Source of the DNA: Aldrovandia affinis
Lineage: Eukaryota > Chordata > Actinopteri > Notacanthiformes > Halosauridae
Direction of reading: 5' to 3'
DNA: 64,000 nt
Assembly (NCBI GenBank): GCA_029706075.1
Contig: JAINUG010000023.1
Location: forward strand, 620,001 to 684,000
The translations under genes were made by a program, and so were the position numbers. Positions 31,776-41,298 of this stretch are shown one piece after another. Below the pieces are notes generated by a model. The model was given only the letters and a program-made list of their open reading frames with translations. It was not told the origin of the DNA and made no database searches. The number at the start of each line of letters is the position of its first letter. Within the stretch, counting starts at the first letter, position 1.

Positions 31776-32181
31776 GTGAGGACTATGACCGTCAAAATTA
31801 TGCATGAAGATCGAAAATAAACATAAAGTTTTATTTTTATTATATTTTATAGTTTATAGTCATATACACAACAGATGAGGCTTTTCAGGTTTAGATTTTA
31901 CTTGTATTTTATTCAGAGATTCACATACATTGCAAGCAACCAAGTTACACAGACGCTGTCCCAACAATGAATTCCCCTCACACGCAGCACCGGTCGGGGA
32001 CCTCGGCCGCAAGACGTCAGATTCTAGATCCGCAGCCGAGATACCCTTTTCCTCCTCGGCGACAACATGGTGCTGCGATAGAGACAGAGACAGCGTGGTC
32101 GGAGGTGTTGGCGTTGGTCGCAGGGCCATCGGTTTGTCTCGTGTATGGCAAAACAACACTGACAGGTAGAATGTTCAGGAT

Positions 32182-33177
32182 TCAATCAACTTCCATCGGC
32201 TCTGGGTCGCCGGCGTTAGCGCCCTGCCCGGAGATCCCTACCGAGTCTCGAGCCCCGGGGCAGGTCCGCGTAGATCTCAGCATGTCGTTCCCCGAGGTGC
32301 CTATCTTAGGCCGGGCTCTCCCGAACCGATAGGTCAAGTTGTAATCGGGGAGGCCGCCCACGTTGTGCCACATAGACGGTCCGTGAGGCACCTCGCTCTC
32401 GTTGAAAGCACCCGTGTCCATAGGTTCGGACTTTGGCGTCACGGCGTCCGGGTGCACCGGCAACTCGAGCGCAATGTCCCAGAATGTGAACCGGTCCCCG
32501 ACAATGCTCCTCAACAGCTCCAGGCTCTTCAGACCGGGTACGGCCAGCACCTCCTGGATGAAGTACGAGGACTTGTCCGAGGCTATGTTCAGCGGGACGG
32601 TGTACGTGGCGACGTTGGAAGTTGACGCGTCCTGCCACCACATAGTGTCCTCGTGCCAGTACGTCACCGTCGGCACAATCCTGAGAGCGTTCTTCGGTTG
32701 CAGGCTTTGTGGGGGAAGATAGTAGGCCAGGTAGTTGTTTGTCATCAGCAGCACGCATTTCACGCCGCCTCGATCCCCTTCCCCGTCGCGTACGGTCTTG
32801 AACTCGTTGCCTGCCTCCAGGTCCACCAGGTCCATGAGCGCCCTGACCAGAGAGGCCGAGGGGTTCTGAGGAAACTGCATGCAATTCAGCACCGAGGCCT
32901 TGGCTATCTTCGTCATCGTGACGGATTTGGGGTTCAGCAATAGGTTCTCGGGCCACTGTACCCACCAGGGTGGTATCAAACCACGAATCTCCTTCGTCAT
33001 GGCCTTGTGAATGTCCAGGTACAGGTTCGCTACGGAGTCACATGTAAATTCCTTTGCCGATGCGTGGTCCATGGTGTACCATGGTGGTTGAGCTGAGACT
33101 ATCAGCAATTTAGCTTGGCTTTCGGCTGCCATGTCGATGTTGTTCGAGGGATGTCTTGCAATGTGTCGCTCAGACAC
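32182..33177 (-). CDS. Protein A copy 3 (about 331 codons), looks whole
   Basis: Differs from copy 2 at a single amino acid that I can see (LEAGNE against LEGGNE). Same flanks and the same start situation as copy 2. The near identity means that copies 2 and 3 separated recently or are kept alike by gene conversion. Confidence 0.7.
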   Translation of the reverse strand: MSERHIARHPSNNIDMAAESQAKLLIVSAQPPWYTMDHASAKEFTCDSVANLYLDIHKAMTKEIRGLIPPWWVQWPENLLLNPKSVTMTKIAKASVLNCMQFPQNPSASLVRALMDLVDLEAGNEFKTVRDGEGDRGGVKCVLLMTNNYLAYYLPPQSLQPKNALRIVPTVTYWHEDTMWWQDASTSNVATYTVPLNIASDKSSYFIQEVLAVPGLKSLELLRSIVGDRFTFWDIALELPVHPDAVTPKSEPMDTGAFNESEVPHGPSMWHNVGGLPDYNLTYRFGRARPKIGTSGNDMLRSTRTCPGARDSVGISGQGANAGDPEPMEVD

Positions 33178-33364
33178 ACTAGTAGATGTACAGGTCCTGT
33201 CAACGGCTTATAACCACTCGTGTTCCGTTCTGTCAGAGGGGACTGTGAAAGGCTGAACTGAGTGCTGTAGTCTGAGAGGCCTGTGCAATTGAACAGCCAC
33301 CAAGGGGCCTGTTATGTACCCGTAACACCACAGGACTATGCCAACATCTCATACCGAGGCCAGT

Positions 33365-34375
33365 TTGCAGTCGACAGAACATAGGCTTGTCGGCAGATCC
33401 GACCTGGGTTTTCGACAGTATCCGGGCTTGTCGACAGACTTCAAACTGGGTTGTGAGGTCTTATCGACAGTATCCGGGCTTGTCGACAGCCATCAAACTG
33501 GGTTGTGAGGTCTTGTCGACAGTATCCGGGCTTGTCGACAGCCATCAAACTAGGTTGTGAGGTCTTGTCGACAGTATCCGGGCTTGTCGACAGCCATCAA
33601 ACTGTCTTGTCGACAGTATCCGGGCTTGTCGACAGCCATCAAACTGGGTTGTGAGGTCTTGTCGACAGTATCCGGGCTTGTCGACAGCCATCAAACTAGG
33701 TTGTGAGGTCTTGTCGACAGTATCCGGGCTTGTCGACAGCCATCAAACTGGGTTGTGAGGTCTTGTCGACAGTATCCGGGCTTGTCGACAGCCATCAAAC
33801 TGGGTTGTGAGGTCTTGTCGACAGTATCCGAGCTTGTCGACAGCTATCAAACTGGGTTGTGAGGTCTTGTCGACAGTATCCGGGCTTGTCGACAGCCATC
33901 AAACTGGGTTGTGAGGTCTTGTCGACAGTATCCGAGCTTGTCGACAGCCATCAAACTGGGTTGTGAGGTCTTGTCGACAGTATCCTAGCTTGTCGACAGC
34001 TATCAAACTGGGTTGTGAGGTCATGTCGACGGAATACGGGCTTGTCGACAGATCAAAAGCTTGTCGACAGGACCTAGGCTTGTCGACAGAATAGGGGCTT
34101 GCCGACAGAAGTCACCTTGGCTTGTCGGCGGAATACGGGCTTGTCAAAAGACCCAGAGCTTGTTGACAGGATCTAGGCTTGTCGACAGAATAGGGGCTTG
34201 CCGACAGAAGTCACCTTGACTTGTCGGCGGAATCTAGGCTTGTCGACAGAATAGGGGCTTGCAGACTGGATCTAGGCTTGTCGACAGAATAGGGGCTTGC
34301 AGACTGAAGTCACCTTGGCTTGTCGGCGGAATACGGGCTTGTCGACAGACTGAGAGCTCTAGGCTTGTCGAGAGC
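33365..34375. repeat. TGTCGACA palindrome array 5
   Basis: The longest of the arrays, with about twelve 52-bp units. One local change is a direct junction AAACTGTCTTGTCGACAG near 33600. It shares the same order of spacer variants as array 3 at its right end. Confidence 0.92.
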
Positions 34376-34790
34376 TCGGTGAGTAGTGAGGACTATGACC
34401 GTCAAAATTATGCATGAAGATCGAAAATAAACATAAAGTTTTATTTTTATTATATTTTATAGTTTATAGTCATATACACAACAGATGAGGCTTTTCAGGT
34501 TTAGATTTTACTTGTATTTTATTCAGAGATTCACATACATTGCAAGCAACCAAGTTACACAGACGCTGTCCCAACAATGAATTCCCCTTCACGCAGCACC
34601 GGTCGGGGACCTCGGCCGCAAGACGTCAGATTCTAGATCCGCAGCCGAGATACCCTTTTCCTCCTCGGCGACAACATGGTGCTGCGATAGAGACAGAGAC
34701 AGCGTGGTCGGAGGTGTTGGCGTTGGTCGCAGGGCCATCGGTTTGTCTCGTGTATGGCAAAACAACACTGACAGGTAGAATGTTCAGGAT

Positions 34791-35813
34791 TCAATCAACT
34801 TCCATCGGCTCTGGGTCGCCGGCGTTAGCGCCCTGCCCGGAGATCCCTACCGAGTCTCGAGCCCCGGGGCAGGTCCGCGTAGATCTCAGCATGTCGTTCC
34901 CCGAGGTGCCTATCTTAGGCCGGGCTCTTCCGAACCGATAGGTCAAGTTGTAATCAGGGAGGCCGCCCACGTTGTGCCACATAGACGGTCCATGAGGCAC
35001 CTCGCTCTCGTTGAAAGCACCCGTGTCCATAGGTTCGGACTTTGGCGTCACGGCGTCCGGGTGCACCGGCAGCTCGAGCGCAATGTCCCAGAACGTGAAC
35101 CGGTCCCCGACAATGCTCCTCAACAGCTCCAGGCTCTTCAGACCGGGTACGGCCAGCACCTCCTGGATGAAGTACGAGGACTTGTCCGAGGCTATGTTCA
35201 GCGGGACGGTGTACGTGGCGACATTGGAAGTTGACGCGTCCTGCCACCACATAGTGTCCTCGTGCCAGTATGTCACCGTCGGCACAATCCTGAGAGCATT
35301 CTTCGGTTGCAGGCTTTGTGGGGGAAGATAGTAGGCCAGGTAGTTGTTTGTCATCAGCAGCACGCATTTCACACCGCCTCGATCCCCTTCCCCGTCGCGT
35401 ACGGTCTTGAACTTGTTGCCTCCCTCCAGGTCCACCAGGTCCATGAGCGCCCTGACCAGAGAGGCCGAGGGGTTCTGAGGAAACTGCATGCAATTCAGCA
35501 CCGAGGTCTTGGCTATCTTCGTCATCGTGACGGATTTGGGGTTCAGCAATAGGTACTCGGGCCGCTGTACCCACCAGGGTGGTATCAAACCACGAATCTC
35601 CTTCGTCATGGCCTTGTGAATGTCCAGGTACAGGTTCGCTACGGAGTCACATGTAAATTCCTTTGCCGATGCGTGGTCCATGGTGTACCATGGTGGTTGA
35701 GCTGAGACTATCAGCGACTTAGCTTGGCTTTCGGCTGCCATGTCGATGTTGTTCGAGTGATGTCTCGCAATGTGTCGCTCAGACACACTAGTAGATGTAC
35801 AGGTCCTGTCCAT
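34791..35813 (-). CDS. Protein A copy 4 (340 codons), looks whole
   Basis: Starts with ATG at 35813 (MDRTCTSTSVSERHIARH), giving the longest version of the protein, and ends PEPMEVD. It differs from copies 2 and 3 at roughly eight residues, including SLIVS, QRPEYL and NKFKTV. Tryptophan-rich PPWWVQ and YWHEDTMWWQDAS are shared by all copies. I do not recognise the fold. In the plus-strand copy the same gene sits directly before the primase-like gene. Upstream flank at 35814-35985 is more diverged than in the other units. Confidence 0.72.
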   Translation of the reverse strand: MDRTCTSTSVSERHIARHHSNNIDMAAESQAKSLIVSAQPPWYTMDHASAKEFTCDSVANLYLDIHKAMTKEIRGLIPPWWVQRPEYLLLNPKSVTMTKIAKTSVLNCMQFPQNPSASLVRALMDLVDLEGGNKFKTVRDGEGDRGGVKCVLLMTNNYLAYYLPPQSLQPKNALRIVPTVTYWHEDTMWWQDASTSNVATYTVPLNIASDKSSYFIQEVLAVPGLKSLELLRSIVGDRFTFWDIALELPVHPDAVTPKSEPMDTGAFNESEVPHGPSMWHNVGGLPDYNLTYRFGRARPKIGTSGNDMLRSTRTCPGARDSVGISGQGANAGDPEPMEVD

Positions 35814-35984
35814 GGCTTATAACCACTTGTGTTCCGTTCTGTCAGAGGGGACTGTGAAAGGCTGAACTGTGTGCTGTAGTCTGAGAGGCCTGTGCAATTG
35901 AACAGCCACCAAGGAGCCTGTTATATACCTGTAACCCCACAGGACTATGCCAACATCTCATACCGAGGCCAGTTCGCAGTCGAC

Positions 35985-36215
35985 AGAACATAGGCTTGTC
36001 GGCAGATCCGACCTGGGTTTTCGACAGTATCCGGGCTTGTCGACAGACTTCAAACTGGGTTGTGAGGTCTTGTCGACAGTATCCGGGCTTGTTGACAGAC
36101 CGAGAGCTTGTCGACAGGATCTAGGCTTGTCGACGGAATAGGGGCCTGCCGACAGAAGTCACCTTGGCTTGTCGACGGAATACAGGCTTGTTGACAGACC
36201 GAGAGCGAACGCAGA
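35985..36215. repeat. TGTCGACA palindrome array 6, short
   Basis: Only two 52-bp-type units are present before the short-spacer section (AGACCGAGAGC, GGATCTAGGC, AATAGGGGCC). It ends abruptly where a membrane-protein fragment begins. It is the right edge of the array. Confidence 0.9.
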
Positions 36216-36756
36216 CGGCGAGCCTGAAGCGCCCGACAGAATGCACCGCCGTGCCGGGTTGGTTAAGGAAGCCGGAGTCCTTCATGGTGCACAGTGTCGC
36301 GATCTGCGACAGGGAGATCTCGTTGATCGTCAGCGCCACCTCCGCGTAGAACCGGTCCACCAGGTACTTGGCCCCGTCGCATAGCATCATTATCACATAG
36401 CCCCACAGCCACCCCGGTTCCGTAGAGGCGATGGAGTAGGCACGGTCAGGGGGATCAGGTAGGCCTGCATATCCGAGGTCGGCAGGAGTCGCCCGCCAGG
36501 TTGTCGTCTCGCGGGGCAACTAGCTGTAGCCGAACCAGGACACCATGGTGTCCAAGGCGCTCGAGACGTTCATCCATAGAAACACGGACACGGTCCACAC
36601 CGTCAGTCTCCCCCAGTCCCCTACGAGCCATGTCAATATGTAACTCAGCAGAAGGAACGCCGTGGCAGCGAACCTGCGCGCGCAGGTGACCCGGGATGAC
36701 TCGGGGCCTACCGTCGCCAGGGCCAGGCCAAGACCTGGTTCTGGTCCTGGTCGCAC
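36216..36756 (-). pseudogene. Multi-pass membrane protein fragment of the virus-like block
   Basis: The minus strand has strongly hydrophobic stretches, FAATAFLLLSYILTWLVG and LTVWTVSVFLWMNV, followed by a further one near GWLWGYVIMMLCDG. This is the look of an envelope or other multi-pass membrane protein. It is broken and abuts palindrome array 6. No family is recognised. Confidence 0.5.
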
Positions 36757-36986
36757 GCCACTCTCGCGGGTCGGTCCAGCTGCACAGTTAGAGGCATAAC
36801 TGTTGTACGCTAGGGGAGTGAGATGGACTGTTAGGCTAGGGAATCGGGCTCTAATAGAAAGAGGATCCGTTCTCGGAACATGGCAGGGAGGGAGCGAGTG
36901 CGTGTATTGACTGGGTCGACGTCGTGCTAGGCGACGAGACGAAAGACCGAAAAGGATAACAAAGATGAAAACAACTCGATTTTTAT

Positions 36987-37688
36987 TTATAATTTTATTT
37001 TTCCGTGGTGACGGCCTGCCGCTTGTTCCCCTTGGCTGTTGTCAACTTTAGGTCTTATCTCAACTCTGCTGTTGACGCAGTTGGGCGTCAGGCAGGCGAA
37101 CACCTGCTCGCAGAAGCACCTCAGCCACCTGAACTGGCTCACCAGCGTCTTGGTCACGGTAGGCCTGAAGCAGTTCAGTACGGTGACATGACTCGACCCG
37201 GGCCTGACGATCACCAGTTACGCGGGGGTGTTTTCGGCCAGGCTGGGGTACATCAGCACAAACATGAGCCACGTCAGCCAAAGCTGTCAGTTGTACCTGG
37301 TGCGGATGCTCTTGTTCATGCTGCTCACGCTCATCGTCTTGAGCTCGAGTATCACGGTCTTGCCTGTCACCGTGTCACGTCCCAGCAGGTCGACCTCCGT
37401 GTAGCAGCCCCAACCCTCCCGGATTCCCGCGCAGCCCCGGGTACAACCGTTGTGGCAGGTCAGGGGCCAAGAGCCCCCGTCGGGCCTGGGTACGTTGGCC
37501 ACCAACGTGTACCATTCGAGCGGTGCCCGCTCCTGCAGGGACCTGGCCTGCAGCCGCCTACACGTCGTTCTGAAGTCGATGGTGGGATTTCCGGGCAGCA
37601 TTGTACTTATGAGCACCGAGGCATAGCGCGAGTGTGCTCGAGAGGTCATTATTAGTGTACTCTGTATCGCGCAGGGTACATACAACAT
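36987..37688 (-). pseudogene. PD-(D/E)XK-like nuclease fragment of the virus-like block
   Basis: On the minus strand, near 37320-37410, CYTEVDLLGRDTVTGKTVIL continues into ELKT: an E/V-D-hydrophobic stretch followed after a turn by the E-x-K pair, the core of PD-(D/E)XK nucleases. Downstream text RTRYNCQLWLTWLMF fits the helix with a conserved Gln that follows in lambda-exonuclease-like members. Herpesviruses encode an alkaline nuclease of this fold that trims replicating DNA; equating the two is inference. The gene is broken (at least one break) and is divergent from the membrane-protein gene at 37700. Confidence 0.5.
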
Positions 37689-37699
37689 TGCCGCTCATC

Positions 37700-38434
37700 A
37701 TGTCGGCGACCCACAGAGTATTCATGCCCCAGCAGCGTGAGCCCGGCATGGCTTTCGGGTCCAGACACTCAGAGGCCATGACAAAATTCAACAACAACGT
37801 GGCTGGGGTGGTGAACAAATTCGAGGGCAACATGATCGTGTGGCTCATGATAACCCAGATGACTACCATGTGTTTCCTCGTGATCCCCGAGTGCATGGTC
37901 AATCTGATAGACGGCGCGTACGCCGTGGCGGTCGACTACCCGGGAGAGGACTTCAAGGAGCTGTCCTCCAGGTACAACAGGGTGTACATCAACAGCGGCA
38001 TTGTCACCGTAGTCGTCGGCTGCCTGGCCATGTGCGTCAACATCGTGCTCAGCTACTTTGTCGTGCTGGCCAAGAAAAAGCTCTTGACCAAGAGCAACGG
38101 GAGCATGACGACCGGCAGGAGCACCGTGGGAGTGGTGCTGTACGTCCTGGCGATGAACGCTCAGCTGCTGTTCAGCGTTCTGCGCGCCTGCATGGAGCTG
38201 CTGTACAGGTCGCTGACCATGGACGGTACCAGGATACGTCACGTCGAGACAGCCATTGCCTCGTTCGGGCTGATGGTGGTGATCGCGGGGTTGATCACGG
38301 GCATCTCGACCACTATGCTGCTCATGTCCCACGAGGAGAGCCAGCAGAAGACGCAGCAGCAGCAGCAGTACCAGCTCACGGGACAAGCTCCCTACCAGTC
38401 TGTCAACACAGTGTACCAACAGAAACACATGTAA
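37700..38434 (+). CDS. Four-pass membrane protein of the virus-like block, looks whole
   Basis: 244 codons from ATG at 37700 (MSATHRVFMPQQREPGMAFG); an in-frame ATG at 37634 is a less likely start because it lies within the divergent gene. Hydrophobic segments are at about residues 43-62 (MIVWLMITQMTTMCFLVI), 96-122 (GIVTVVVGCLAMCVNIVLSYF), 143-165 (GVVLYVLAMNAQLLFSVL) and 188-210 (FGLMVVIAGLITGISTTMLL). The C-terminal tail is rich in Gln. This topology fits small multi-pass envelope proteins of herpesviruses; homology is not proven. An uninterrupted A run of about 22 bases begins within the stop codon. A poly(A) signal AATAAA lies further on, near 38669. Confidence 0.7.
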   Translation: MSATHRVFMPQQREPGMAFGSRHSEAMTKFNNNVAGVVNKFEGNMIVWLMITQMTTMCFLVIPECMVNLIDGAYAVAVDYPGEDFKELSSRYNRVYINSGIVTVVVGCLAMCVNIVLSYFVVLAKKKLLTKSNGSMTTGRSTVGVVLYVLAMNAQLLFSVLRACMELLYRSLTMDGTRIRHVETAIASFGLMVVIAGLITGISTTMLLMSHEESQQKTQQQQQYQLTGQAPYQSVNTVYQQKHM

Positions 38435-38772
38435 AAAAAAAAAAAAAAAAAAAAAGGACCTACCTCGACCGAGAGGAGCCTGAGCAGCCAAGACACGATC
38501 TACCTACCGTGGACTCTGTCGTCCGATGGGTCGATGTCAGGGGCTCGGGGAATAGGGGCCCGTGAGATAGGCGATAGAGTGTGAGAGGTGTGGTGGTGTT
38601 GTTGTCATGTACATTTGTTGTGTGTCTTTCATTTTTCTACACGATGGTTGTTGTCATGTATCCATATCAATAAAAGTCACAGATAACCAGGTTCGGCTTG
38701 TTTCTCTTTATTCGAATGTTTTAATTTACAGGACAGGTCTATACACACCTGACATTTACACACAGCACAATT

Positions 38773-39372
38773 TCAACGACTCGGGCTAGTCATCCACCTC
38801 CTTGAGCCGATGAGTGCCATAACCATTCTGGGGTCGCTGAACCGGTTGTCTAAGCTGTTGTTGTTGATGGCCCTGCCGCTGCTGGCTCTGCCGGTGATAT
38901 TGTTGGTTGAACTCGGGAGGTGCTGCTCAACGCTGTATCCCCAGGGCTTGGGTGGTTGCTGGCTCTGCTGGTTCGCCGTGAACTGAGACAGGTCCGGGTA
39001 CGTGGGGGCGTGTGTCGCGTACGCCCGGTGGTGTTGCGCGACGTGAGGCATGGGGTCCAAAGGGGCGGAGGGGTAGTCAGACCACGCGGCCGTCAGGAGC
39101 CAGTTGGCGGGTATATCGTTCAGTATGTGGTACCTGTACTTCCCCACCTTGCAGCTCCCCTGGGTTTTCTGGAGCCCGTGAGTGACGCAGTAGCGGAACA
39201 GCAGGTATATGTAGTATCTGGCAAGCTTCCTGTTGTCCCCGCGTATGAGCTCCGAGACCTCGGTGTGGTCCGGGCCCACAGACGCACACTCTAGCCTCTG
39301 TAGGACGTTCATGTCCTCGCTGGGCACAAACTGCCTGTCGGCCCGGTCCCACATGTCCCTCAGCCTGTCCAT
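38773..39372 (-). CDS. 199-residue protein of the virus-like block, looks whole
   Basis: Starts with ATG at 39372 (MDRLRDMWDRADRQFVPSED) and is open to a stop at 38773. The first 100 residues look folded and helical (LARYYIYLLFRYCVTHGLQK); the rest is low-complexity, rich in Gln, Pro and Asn (NQQSQQPPKPWGY). No family is recognised. It faces the four-pass membrane gene tail to tail, the two poly(A) regions lying at 38660-38770. The right limit of the virus-like block lies at its start. Confidence 0.6.
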   Translation of the reverse strand: MDRLRDMWDRADRQFVPSEDMNVLQRLECASVGPDHTEVSELIRGDNRKLARYYIYLLFRYCVTHGLQKTQGSCKVGKYRYHILNDIPANWLLTAAWSDYPSAPLDPMPHVAQHHRAYATHAPTYPDLSQFTANQQSQQPPKPWGYSVEQHLPSSTNNITGRASSGRAINNNSLDNRFSDPRMVMALIGSRRWMTSPSR

Positions 39373-39394
39373 CGTATGTCCATCTCCTTTTGTG

Positions 39395-39490
39395 AAAATG
39401 TGCGCTAACTATGATTGTTCCTACCATGTATTTATGCACATCTTGTAAGTCGCTCTGGATAAGGGCGTCTGCTAAATGCTTAAAATGTCA
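39395..39490 (+). repeat. SINE 3' fragment with L2-like tail at the right edge of the virus-like block
   Basis: Carries CTACCATGTATTTATGCACATC, TTGTAAGTCGCTCTGGATAA and GGGCGTCTGCTAAATGC, nearly identical to 2440-2517. The virus-like coding sequence stops within about 25 bp of its left end. Confidence 0.7.
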
Positions 39491-41083
39491 AATGTATGTG
39501 CAAAACAATGTTAGCCGTAACGTCTCTGCTAACTCCCAAATCATTGCTCTCGGCATTCAGTAATGTTAGCTCATCAACTTATTAGCTTTTTGTCTTTGAT
39601 GTCTCTAAGATATTGTTACGGTTTGTGAATCGCCCCTTGACCTTGACCATCTTCTTACATTTTGTTTTTGCTCTAAAAGCAATAAAAGTGTAGCCATCGC
39701 TTTTGAGACAATGAAGTTAGGAACTGTTTGTTCTGTAATAGCAAAATTCCTAAATTCTTAAAGTAGATTTGGGAATAAGACCTAAGTATAAGTAGATAAG
39801 ACCTAAAGATGTTTCTTTAATACGCCCCCTGGACTTTAACTTGGTTAAACTTTATTATATCATAATTAAGTTACAGGATTGTATTGTAATGTTACATTAG
39901 CATTTTTGTTACATTGTTTTGCATTAAATAGTGTTCATGATTTTTTCAAATTGCAAACAAAAGAAAAAGCGTTCATGTTATAGTTTGTATAATGTACTAG
40001 TAAAACTTTATTGAGAACATCCGGCAGAAAAAATACAAGTAATTTCCAGTAGGTGGCAGCAAAGCACAAAAATCCTGTAAAAACAGTGGCGATAACAATA
40101 AATAAAGTACTAACGGAGCTCAAATTCTCGTTGGATACACATATGTATACTCGATATATACTGCATAACACGATGAAAAAAACACCACGTCATATTATTA
40201 TTATTAGATTATTTTATCTACAACTGCGATGATGACAAAGGACAAAACCACTTTGGTTACATGAAATAATGGACAAACTGATGTAACAAAGTAAGACGTA
40301 ATTTCAGCGGTAGTAATGTTACTCCTCGTGCCCCACCTCGCCTGTCCTATCAGGGATACAGCTAGCTAACCTAAGTTACCTACCTAATAACCTAAGTTAG
40401 CTACATATCATTTATTAACGACATTAACTACCTAGAAACATCCACGATTTCACTATCATTAACGTTACAGACCGTGGATATTTAAAATAATGGGACAAAA
40501 CGAGAAGTTACATTAGGATACTTATTGACGCATTCCGCTCATTGACTGATGGCGCTCAGTTCAACAAGTGAGAAGATCAAAACCATAACATCAAAACAGC
40601 ATTGCTTTACGCCTTCAGTCCTGTTCTCACGACAATTTCAGTATCAATAACGTTACAGGTATCTGAAACGCACAATATTGACAAGCTCAATTGTGTTGAG
40701 GAGCCCGAATTCGTTAGCTCGTAAGGTTTATGGCAGGAGAGTGAGCAATGGCGTTAAGACGTACACCACTGCCAATCAGGGTGTGCGTTAGATACGGTGG
40801 ATAAGTGCTACGAGATTCTAAGGAGATTCTAATTTCCATAAAGAAACATGACAAAAATGAATTAGATGTCACGCATTTTTTAAGTGGTTTTGAACTGACA
40901 TGACTGCTGATATCTCGAAAAAAACCTGAAAGTTCGAAATATATAATTTATTTCTCCTTTAAAAAGTTGTGTTTTCCCATTGATTTCAATGGAAACAAAA
41001 CTGTACTCCACACCTACCGGTAGAGGGCAGATTTCCATTCTTGCTTCACTCAATATCTCATAGTGTTGCCCGTTGGGTTAAGT
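39491..41083. other. AT-rich non-coding stretch
   Basis: No gene is supported. It has no long open frames with recognisable domains and no clear repeat ends. Confidence 0.45.
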
Positions 41084-41290
41084 CAGTGCTTCTCAATTAT
41101 TTTCTGTTAAGCCCCCCCTGGGAAGAAGAAAACATTTCGCGAAAAAAAGCTGAGACCAGTTTTTTTTTTTCGCGGACGTTTTGCTTCAATTTTGCGCCCC
41201 AGTCTTGCACCCCCCGGACGCTACGCCTCTGGTCACACCAGTTCGCCCCCCTGGCATCGCGGGGCGCGCCCCACTATTTGAGAAACACTG
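41084..41290. mobile_element. hAT MITE, 207 bp, with 8-bp target duplication
   Basis: The tips are CAGTGCTTCTCAATTATTTT on the left and ACTATTTGAGAAACACTG on the right, inverted copies of one another. The same 8 bases GGTTAAGT flank both sides (41076-41083 and 41291-41298), the target length of hAT elements. The inside is GC-rich and non-coding. Confidence 0.92.
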
Positions 41291-41298
41291 GGTTAAGT

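Larger units (their letters stand above)
28196..36215 (-). repeat. Tandem array of protein A units (about 2.54-2.61 kb each)
   Basis: Three complete units and a partial one lie head to tail on the minus strand. Each unit has the gene, about 190 bp of upstream flank, an array of TGTCGACA repeats (about 0.8-1.0 kb), and a 3' flank with poly(A) signals (AATAAAACTTTATG). The spacing between matching points is 2539 and 2609 bp; differences lie mainly in repeat number. The left and middle units are almost identical; the right unit differs at more places. Confidence 0.92.
7330..39372. mobile_element. Fossil large DNA virus segment, herpesvirus-like (alloherpesvirus type), partial and broken
   Basis: This block stands out by its high GC content, dense coding and repeat arrays unlike the AT-rich flanks. 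The clearest family marker is a UL52-type primase near 17790-18891. Other parts are a RING protein, a large structural-type protein, a nuclease-like fragment, multi-pass membrane proteins, a TRAF-C domain and a repeated gene with palindrome arrays. No polymerase, terminase or protease is recognisable, so it is a fraction of a genome that is usually above 100 kb. It is broken, with perhaps a dozen or more breaks plus LINE and SINE insertions, yet several frames look whole, so the age is probably moderate. Both ends are set by the change in base composition and by host repeats, not by defined termini. A relative of Teratorn is an alternative; I see no piggyBac part. Other large DNA viruses with UL52-like primases remain possible. 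Confidence 0.65.

Noticed and set aside
28430-34375. CRISPR-like array of regular repeats
   Set aside because: The units are tandem 52-bp repeats with recurring, not unique, spacers, each with palindromic cores, in a vertebrate genome and without cas genes.
7330-39372. A Polinton, adintovirus or retrovirus instead of a herpesvirus-like element
   Set aside because: No protein-primed polymerase, integrase, LTRs or reverse transcriptase apart from the L2 and CR1 LINE pieces is seen; a UL52-type primase and large repeat arrays fit a large DNA virus better.
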